A DNA stretch of 36,704 nt, from positions 1 to 36,704 of the IMG/VR virus record IMGVR_UViG_3300006735_000006. One strand, 5' to 3'. Shown one piece after another: positions 31,408 through 36,704 of this stretch. Source of the DNA: a virus. Both the position numbers and the translations under genes were made by a program. Within the stretch, counting starts at the first letter, position 1, and every line of letters begins with the position of its first letter. Below the pieces are notes generated by a model that saw only the letters and a program-made list of their open reading frames with translations, had not been told where the DNA came from and did no database searches.

Positions 31408-32319
31408 TTATACTTCTTGTATTCTTTCGTATTCAAATCCTTTTAAACCCTTCTTGCCTTTAACTGCCATTTTTTTCTCTGGAGCAAAAGTTTGAACCCC
31501 TTTATCATTTTTTGACCATCTGCCAACCCTCATGCTCATATTGTTGTCCATTAAATATTCAGCTATTAGTTGATCATCATGTGGATTTTGAAATGCTCTT
31601 ACTGATTTAGTAGCAGGCTTGAAATTGTTTATGTATGCTTGGTGATCTATATTAACTTGGTTTATAACTTTCATTTTATCTCCACCCATCTGTTTAATTA
31701 GATCAGAAAAGTAATTTGAAGGTTGAATAGTTTTAATCCAAGTGCCTAAATTGGTTTCTGGCTTACTATTTGGATCTGGGAGATCAACCATACCAGTAGT
31801 TATATCTTTAGATCTTTCAAGGGATGCATCAAATGTCCCTCTTGTTTCTAAATATGGTGCAATAGCAGGAAAGATTGAATCAGGTGATATAAACTGCTCA
31901 CGACTAATATCTCTTGAACCTGGCTTCATTCCACCAAGACCTTTACCTTTTAATGAAGAAATTTTATATTTATCTTTTCCAATCTTCTTCATCTTTTTAG
32001 ATTTTTTATCTTTAGCAGATATAGATCTAATTCCAGATACATTTGGATTTGATCCTGGTATTTGCATAGCACTTGATCCCATATCTATATAAGATTCATC
32101 TGAACCACCTATATCTGATCCTGGTCTACCTGGATCTATAATATTATCAGATGAAACAAAAGATGGATCATCTGGTGCTACTGGAACACTATCATAACCA
32201 TCAGATCTGAAATCAGACATTATGCCACCTTTTGTAGTTAGCATTTGTGATGCTATTGATTTAATATTCTTTTTTGGTCTACCTTTTTTTGAACCATATG
32301 TTCCTTTTCCCTGTGGCAT
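31408..32319 (-). CDS. Unrecognised virion-region protein, 303 aa
   Basis: The N-terminus has a basic GSKKGRPKKN patch, followed by a low-complexity, probably disordered Ser/Asp/Pro region (about 35-130) and a more ordered end (ETNLGTWIKTIQPSNYFSDL, PHDDQLIAEYLMDN). AAGGAG precedes the ATG and the start overlaps the upstream stop (TAATG). It lies between the portal and scaffold genes. It could be a head-completion or protease-related protein, but I see no catalytic motif. Confidence 0.55.
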   Translation of the reverse strand: MPQGKGTYGSKKGRPKKNIKSIASQMLTTKGGIMSDFRSDGYDSVPVAPDDPSFVSSDNIIDPGRPGSDIGGSDESYIDMGSSAMQIPGSNPNVSGIRSISAKDKKSKKMKKIGKDKYKISSLKGKGLGGMKPGSRDISREQFISPDSIFPAIAPYLETRGTFDASLERSKDITTGMVDLPDPNSKPETNLGTWIKTIQPSNYFSDLIKQMGGDKMKVINQVNIDHQAYINNFKPATKSVRAFQNPHDDQLIAEYLMDNNMSMRVGRWSKNDKGVQTFAPEKKMAVKGKKGLKGFEYERIQEV

Positions 32320-32879
32320 TATTTATCTCCTTTTCTTTTAGTGGAATATTTTAAACCATTCCATGTGAAAACAGATTGACCATCTTTTCTTGCTTTAGCA
32401 AAGGCTTCTCTAAATGATCCAGCTTTTTTAGATTCTTTGCCATACACTTTATAATCACCACCTTTGGTTTTTTTAGATACAGCTTTCATAGATGTATTTC
32501 CATCTTGATCTGTTGTTCTCATTTTTGCTTGTTGTTTTCTATCAGATCCTTTTGTTTTATAAAAAACTTCTTTTTCACTTTGACCTCCAGCATTATCACT
32601 CATGCCTTCTTGAATTATTTTAGATCTGTAATTCTTTTTATTTTGACCTGTTGCTTTTTTATACTCTCTACCTAAAAACCTTAATTTTCTTTTCTTTTTT
32701 CTTTTTTTCCTTCTTTCAGATCTACCTCTTTGTCTTTCTTCTTTCTTCTCTTTTTTAATTGTTTCTTTAACTTTTTCTTCATGTTTAGAAACAGGTTTCT
32801 TCTTTACTGATCCAAATTTACTTTCCACCTTGTATGCTTTTATAGGTGTTACTGCTGATGATTTCTTTTTATCTGACAT
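32319..32879 (-). CDS. Very basic portal-associated protein, 186 aa
   Basis: An extremely Lys/Arg-rich middle (RSERRKKRKKKRKLRFLGRE) is followed by a C-terminal SFREAFAKARKDGQSVFTWN, then GLKYSTKRK. From memory, this ending (S-F-x-x-A-F-A-x-A-R...F-x-W-x-G) recurs in small proteins near podovirus portal genes. The basic region may bind packaged DNA. It starts 11 bases inside the preceding gene and ends in a TAATG overlap. It may be an internal virion or DNA-condensing protein; confidence in role is low. Confidence 0.6.
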   Translation of the reverse strand: MSDKKKSSAVTPIKAYKVESKFGSVKKKPVSKHEEKVKETIKKEKKEERQRGRSERRKKRKKKRKLRFLGREYKKATGQNKKNYRSKIIQEGMSDNAGGQSEKEVFYKTKGSDRKQQAKMRTTDQDGNTSMKAVSKKTKGGDYKVYGKESKKAGSFREAFAKARKDGQSVFTWNGLKYSTKRKGDK

Positions 32880-33060
32880 TCTTTTTCCCCTTTATATCTT
32901 TTGCTATTCCTGTTAGTTTTGCCTTTTTAGCCAATGCTACTACTTTTGGGTTTTCTGATCCTGATGCTGATAGAATACATTCTTTTGTTACTCCATCATA
33001 ACCATTTGAATCACACCATGCTTTTAATGTGAATACTCTTTTATTGCCCAGTATTGCCAC
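32869..33060 (-). CDS. Small basic protein after portal, 63 aa, GTG start
   Basis: The GTG at 33058-33060 overlaps the portal 3' end by 20 bases and has AGGAG four bases upstream. The product reads (M)AILGNKRVFTLKAWCDSN and then NPKVVALAKKAKLTGIAKDI, with a Lys-rich tail. No family recognised. It is cotranslated with the portal and the very basic protein. Confidence 0.6.
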   Translation of the reverse strand: MAILGNKRVFTLKAWCDSNGYDGVTKECILSASGSENPKVVALAKKAKLTGIAKDIKGKKNVR

Positions 33061-34810
33061 CTGGCTCCTGTTCTTCTGGATTCTGGTAACCCATCTGATG
33101 CATCATTCTTATTTTAGCTTGCATGATCTCATCTTCATTTGTAGAAGCTCCAATAGTATCCATGTCTTGCTCCATCTGCATCATTACTTGTTTCTTCTGT
33201 TCAAGTAATTCTTCTAATATATCTTTTGATATATCTTTCTGTGTCCATCTCCAAAACTTTTCTGGATCTAATAATCCTAACTGCATTAGGTCCATTGCTT
33301 GATCAAATCTACTTGCTCTTGATTCAGGCATACTTGATCCTGGTATATATTTAAAATCCATATCATCATCTAAATCAAATGGATTTACAGAAGAAAACTC
33401 TAACCCTGTTCCCTCTGTGTATTTTCTTACATCAATTTGTTTTTCATAGTTATTTTTCAATATACTTAAAGTCATCTTATATAGATCTATAATTGCATCT
33501 TGACCTACTTCTCTTTCTTTTGTTCTTATGATCTGCTGTGATGCTTCTTGTAATTGTGCTATTGCTCTACCAGCTGTAACACCACTTGGATTTCTTCCTT
33601 GTGTAATGTCATGCACACCACTAACTGTGTCTGTTATTTGCATTAACCCTTGTGCTAATGGCAATGTAGATGCACTAATATTTCCAGCAGGTAAACGATC
33701 TACTTTTTCATGTGGACCATTAGTATAATATATTTGTCCAGGCTTATCTGTTGGTCTGTTACCTGGATGCTTTGCCATTGATTTAGACATAACAACAGCA
33801 GGATTACCATGGTAGATCATATTATCTAATCCTTGTGATAATAATATACTTGTTCCTACAGATAATGTTTCAATAACCTCTGGCTCACCTTTACCCCAAA
33901 AAGAATGTGAATCCATATAATTTTTAAATGATACTAATGGTATAAATGGATATGGTGATTCTACTTTCTGCAACATAACCTTACCTGCCCATGTGCATAT
34001 ATATAATACATCATCCTCATAATACCAGGCTTCTTTAAGTAATGCTTGTCCACCTTTGTATATCTGATCACCTGTGTCATCACCTCTATATGCTGGTGAT
34101 TCTTCTCTTAATTCTGTTTTATAATCTTTTGATTCAGCAAACTTATTATTATGTTTTACAAAACTCTTATATTCATTTAGCTCACCTTCACTTTTAACAT
34201 ACTTGCCATTAGGATATTGATTTGCTATATCTTTAACATAAGTAGGTGTTGCAAAAACTACACAAGATGATTCTTGCAGGTTCGTAGCTAAAGGATCTAT
34301 GAACACTGTATATGGATCAGGTGTTAAGTAGTTTACATGACCTTCTTCTTGATCATACATTATCTTAATAAACCCATTACCATATATCAATCCATCCTTC
34401 TTCATAGCACTTACAGCTCTTGCAAATTTAAACTTATCCATTTCTGATTCTACTGCTTCTTGTGCTATCCTTGCCTGATCAACTTGTTCTTCTCTTTTAG
34501 GCATAATGTCTGTTTTAGGGTTACGATCAGTTAATATAGAATATATAGTTTCAACTGTGCTGTGTATAGTATTAGCAACTACTCTACTTTTATATTTAGG
34601 CAAGTTAAATGGCTTAAAGAAATCACCTCTATATAATTCTTCGTTTCTTCTCCACCTTCCAATCTTATGTTCTTTAGCTTTCTTTCCAGCTTCAAACATT
34701 CTATTCATAGCCTTTAATGATTTTCTTTCTTCTGCTGTTGGTGTATACTCACCTTTAATAGTAGTTAAACCATCACCAACTTCTACATCATCATATTTAG
34801 TCATTGCCAT
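33041..34810 (-). CDS. Portal protein, 589 aa
   Basis: The size and content match podovirus portals: N-terminal helices (KIGRWRRNEELYRGDFFKPF), a central NGFIKIMYDQEEGHVNYLTP then DPYTVFIDPLA, typical for the wing region, PFIPLVSFKNYMDSHSFWGK, and ITDTVSGVHDITQGRNPSGV in the stem region. The C-terminus is a Met/Gln-rich helix (LLEQKKQVMMQMEQDMD) that may extend into a short barrel. Twelve copies form the ring through which DNA enters and leaves the capsid. The start overlaps the upstream gene by 14 bases. It is the third gene after the YkgJ-like gene. Confidence 0.82.
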   Translation of the reverse strand: MAMTKYDDVEVGDGLTTIKGEYTPTAEERKSLKAMNRMFEAGKKAKEHKIGRWRRNEELYRGDFFKPFNLPKYKSRVVANTIHSTVETIYSILTDRNPKTDIMPKREEQVDQARIAQEAVESEMDKFKFARAVSAMKKDGLIYGNGFIKIMYDQEEGHVNYLTPDPYTVFIDPLATNLQESSCVVFATPTYVKDIANQYPNGKYVKSEGELNEYKSFVKHNNKFAESKDYKTELREESPAYRGDDTGDQIYKGGQALLKEAWYYEDDVLYICTWAGKVMLQKVESPYPFIPLVSFKNYMDSHSFWGKGEPEVIETLSVGTSILLSQGLDNMIYHGNPAVVMSKSMAKHPGNRPTDKPGQIYYTNGPHEKVDRLPAGNISASTLPLAQGLMQITDTVSGVHDITQGRNPSGVTAGRAIAQLQEASQQIIRTKEREVGQDAIIDLYKMTLSILKNNYEKQIDVRKYTEGTGLEFSSVNPFDLDDDMDFKYIPGSSMPESRASRFDQAMDLMQLGLLDPEKFWRWTQKDISKDILEELLEQKKQVMMQMEQDMDTIGASTNEDEIMQAKIRMMHQMGYQNPEEQEPGGNTGQ

Positions 34811-34988
34811 TGATTCTTTTCTTCCTTAATTTTTGAATTAATTCTATACCACTTGGTCTACTAGCTGTTTGTGCTTGTAGGTTAGATAAATAGTTATCAT
34901 CACCAAATTTTATCTTATCTTTTTCTTCTTTCTTTCCACTCATTCCTGCAAGCATTGGTAAAAATTTCATTATAATACTTGGATCCAT
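34797..34988 (-). CDS. Small protein before portal, 63 aa
   Basis: The ATG at 34986-34988 shares a base with the upstream stop (TAATG) and AGGAGG stands seven bases before it. The product MDPSIIMKFLPMLAGMSGKK has a short hydrophobic stretch, then a charged segment and a basic end (IELIQKLRKKRINGND). It overlaps the portal start by 14 bases. Unrecognised, possibly a portal-assembly accessory. Confidence 0.68.
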   Translation of the reverse strand: MDPSIIMKFLPMLAGMSGKKEEKDKIKFGDDNYLSNLQAQTASRPSGIELIQKLRKKRINGND

Positions 34989-35113
34989 TAAGCTACCTCC
35001 TGATTGCCTGTGTTCTCATCAGTTAATTTACTTATTAACTTTTTACCATAAGTATGGTTATATGCATTACTCTTTAATTTCTTTTTCTTTATCAATTTCT
35101 TTACTGCTGTCAT
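34988..35113 (-). CDS. Small basic protein, 41 aa
   Basis: The ATG at 35111-35113 overlaps the TGA of the YkgJ-like gene (ATGA), and the stop shares a base with the next start (TAATG). The product starts MTAVKKLIKKKKLKSNAY and ends GNQEVA. The tight coupling on both sides and the absence of any other frame in this 121-base interval support it. Function unknown. Confidence 0.62.
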   Translation of the reverse strand: MTAVKKLIKKKKLKSNAYNHTYGKKLISKLTDENTGNQEVA

Positions 35114-35397
35114 ACATCCTCATATATTTTTTTATCTGATCCTACTAAATTCTGAATACTATTACAATTTTTCATTGTGCCTATATAACCACCACCAGGA
35201 TCCTCTTTAACTCTACATATGTCTGGTCTATCTTCATATATTTTACACATATTGTTATCATCTAAATGTATACATGCACCATCTTCTCTTTGTCCAATTT
35301 CATTTCCTTCTTCATCTCTAATCAGTCCAATCATTCCTGCAATCTTACAGCATGCACCACATTGTTTACAATCAAAAGTTATAGCTCCATCCTTCAT
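35110..35397 (-). CDS. YkgJ-family cysteine-cluster protein, 95 aa
   Basis: The motif CKQCGACC (residues 10-17), then CIHLDDNNMCKIYEDRPDIC (about 42-61), matches the YkgJ (zinc/iron-chelating cysteine cluster) family, small proteins thought to bind a metal ion or cluster. Its biochemical role is not established. It lies between the large terminase (26-base overlap) and the portal group, with GGGG at good distance before the ATG. A role in packaging or a host-metal function cannot be told apart from sequence. Confidence 0.82.
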   Translation of the reverse strand: MKDGAITFDCKQCGACCKIAGMIGLIRDEEGNEIGQREDGACIHLDDNNMCKIYEDRPDICRVKEDPGGGYIGTMKNCNSIQNLVGSDKKIYEDV

Positions 35398-36704
35398 CTT
35401 TATCCCCTTCAGTTAATTCTTTAAACTTCCTTTGTTCTGCATTTAACTTTGGTTTTGGTTTAGATGGAACCTGCAAATGGTTTATAATGTATCTACAAGC
35501 ATCCATTGCATGATCTTCAAGTGTAGTATCTACATCTTCTGGATTCTTTTCATCTCTTATCATTAATGGTATTGTTCTTACCAAATTAGGACATCTTCCC
35601 TTGATCACATAAAACTTATGATCATGTATCATTTCAGACATCTTCATCCATCCATTTACTCTTGTATTGTTAGCTGGTTGTAGATTCTTTACCCATGGAT
35701 TGTGTGGCTCTCCTATTAATGCATTAGCTATACTTGTTTCACTAAATGCTGGTCTGTCTGGACTACTCCAGGACATTGGATTCTTGGTCCACATACTTGG
35801 ATCACCTAAACTCATTATTACATCTGATGATCTACTATGTATTTGTGTTGCCCAATGACTTGGATGTTTCTCTGCACCATACAATTCATCATAAACAAAT
35901 ATCTTATTATCATAAGTATATTCTCCCCATAATGCACAAAAGGGTGCTGAATAACCCCAGTCAATCCCAACATATCTTGCATTGCCATCAACTCCAAACC
36001 CTAATGATCTTGCTTCTTCTTCAGTTATAACATGTTTATTAGGATCCCATTCAGTAAAGTATTGCCCTGCATATATATCCCAATTACCATCTCTCCATGC
36101 TTCCCTTAATCCATCTGGTAGTGAATCCAGAAACTTAACATAATCTGGATCAGCTTTCATTAGTGTTGGATTGTCATCAACTGTAGCTGGTATAAATATA
36201 CTATATCTTTTACTAATTGGATCTCTAAATGCTTTATTAGGTTCTTTCTGTCCTATCTTCCATTTCTCACGAACCCAACTATGTCCTGGACCACCAGGAT
36301 TAGCTGTGCAAAAGATCTGTGGATCAATACCTTTAACAGTAGATCTACAACTTGATGCTAATTTCAAAAAACTTTCTTCGTTTGGTATTTGTGTCAATTC
36401 CTCAATTACCATTCTTTGATATTCATGTCCCTGGTATTTCTGATAAGCATTGTCATCTCTTAAATGTCCACATCTTATCAAAGCTCCTGAAGGAAACTTT
36501 ATCGTTGCTGGTTTACCTGTTACTACACCTCCAGCTGGTGCATACATAATTCTTGCTCTATCTATCCAATCTACAAGATCTTCACTAGTCCTACGAATAA
36601 CCAAACCCCTAAAACCAGGATTGCTAATATGTTTAAGCAAATATACAATACCAGCTGTAGTTTTTCCACCACCTCTGCTACCTCCATATAATATGAGGAA
36701 ACAA
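35372..36704 (-). CDS. terL: Terminase large subunit, main part (N-terminus at left end of window)
   Basis: Joined with 185-1 this gives a 464-residue terminase. Numbered on the full protein, Walker A GGSRGGGKT is at 28-36 (encoded in the duplicated end), Walker B-like MVIEEL at about 119-124, the coupling motif CTANPGGPGH at about 153-162, nuclease motif GIDWG at about 267-271, LGDPS at about 320-324 and the final EDHAMDACRY (Asp about 418). All three nuclease acids are present, so both ATPase and RNase H-like nuclease domains look intact. It cuts concatemers and drives DNA through the portal. It overlaps the YkgJ-like gene by 26 bases. Confidence 0.95.
   Translation of the reverse strand, partial: CFLILYGGSRGGGKTTAGIVYLLKHISNPGFRGLVIRRTSEDLVDWIDRARIMYAPAGGVVTGKPATIKFPSGALIRCGHLRDDNAYQKYQGHEYQRMVIEELTQIPNEESFLKLASSCRSTVKGIDPQIFCTANPGGPGHSWVREKWKIGQKEPNKAFRDPISKRYSIFIPATVDDNPTLMKADPDYVKFLDSLPDGLREAWRDGNWDIYAGQYFTEWDPNKHVITEEEARSLGFGVDGNARYVGIDWGYSAPFCALWGEYTYDNKIFVYDELYGAEKHPSHWATQIHSRSSDVIMSLGDPSMWTKNPMSWSSPDRPAFSETSIANALIGEPHNPWVKNLQPANNTRVNGWMKMSEMIHDHKFYVIKGRCPNLVRTIPLMIRDEKNPEDVDTTLEDHAMDACRYIINHLQVPSKPKPKLNAEQRKFKELTEGDKDEGWSYNF
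36582..36704. repeat. Terminal direct repeat, right copy
   Basis: Exact copy of 1-123. See the left copy: the shared block lies within the terminase gene and joins the two gene parts in frame. Confidence 0.95.

Noticed and set aside
1-36704. Plus-strand open frames (for example 9346-9768, 19474-19950, 31742-32092)
   Set aside because: They lie opposite strong minus-strand genes, have low-complexity hydrophobic or Ser/Leu-rich products, and lack supporting ribosome sites or families.
1-36704. tRNA genes, integrase, attachment sites, repressor
   Set aside because: No cloverleaf-like sequence, recombinase motif or convincing repressor was seen. All intervals are filled by minus-strand genes except the three gaps described.

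Overview
The window is a complete or nearly complete genome of an uncultivated, AT-rich (about 30% GC by eye), tailed, probably short-tailed (podovirus-like) double-stranded DNA phage. The first 123 bases are repeated exactly at the end (36582-36704). The large-terminase gene starts at base 185, runs off the left edge and continues from the right edge in frame, so the sequence is a circular map of about 36,581 bp cut inside that gene. Every gene I can support lies on the minus strand, so transcription runs from high to low coordinates and around the join.

Layout in transcription order. Packaging and head (494 down to 1, then 36704 to about 29268): candidate small terminase, large terminase, YkgJ-type cysteine-cluster protein, small proteins, portal, three small or unrecognised virion-region proteins, scaffold, major capsid protein. 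Virion accessory and tail (29176-18617): three fibre or decoration-like proteins, an adaptor, a 1194-residue tail-nozzle-like protein, a coiled-coil microprotein, a second adaptor-like protein, and two probable ejection proteins. A 3405-residue polyvalent protein (18617-8400) takes up 28% of the genome. Lysis cassette (8391-6651): lysozyme-like enzyme, a membrane protein with an MscS-like beta domain, a 26-residue membrane microprotein, a small basic protein, a holin-like protein and three small proteins. Recombination and replication (6571-2418): Rad52-like annealing protein, PD-(D/E)XK exonuclease, two zinc proteins, a replication initiator, a nuclease, a zinc ribbon and a SpoVG-like protein with an SSB-like C-terminus. 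A last group (2343-494) holds NinG, another PD-(D/E)XK nuclease and small proteins leading back to the terminase.

Genes are tightly packed, with many ATGA or TAATG stop/start overlaps and strong AAGGAG-type ribosome sites. Only three gaps exceed 70 bases (2344-2417, 6572-6650, 29177-29267), and each holds repeats that look regulatory. I see no integrase, repressor, tRNA, DNA polymerase or RNA polymerase, so the phage is probably lytic and uses host polymerases. The lysozyme-like enzyme indicates a bacterial host with peptidoglycan, which I cannot name.

The most striking property is compositional. CpG is about tenfold rarer than expected, and every CpG I could find by eye (about 80) is in the single context ACGA/TCGT. 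I saw no GCG, CCG, CGC, CGG, ACGT or TCGA anywhere. Those few CpG words are concentrated in the three control-like gaps, and GATC is about threefold over-represented.
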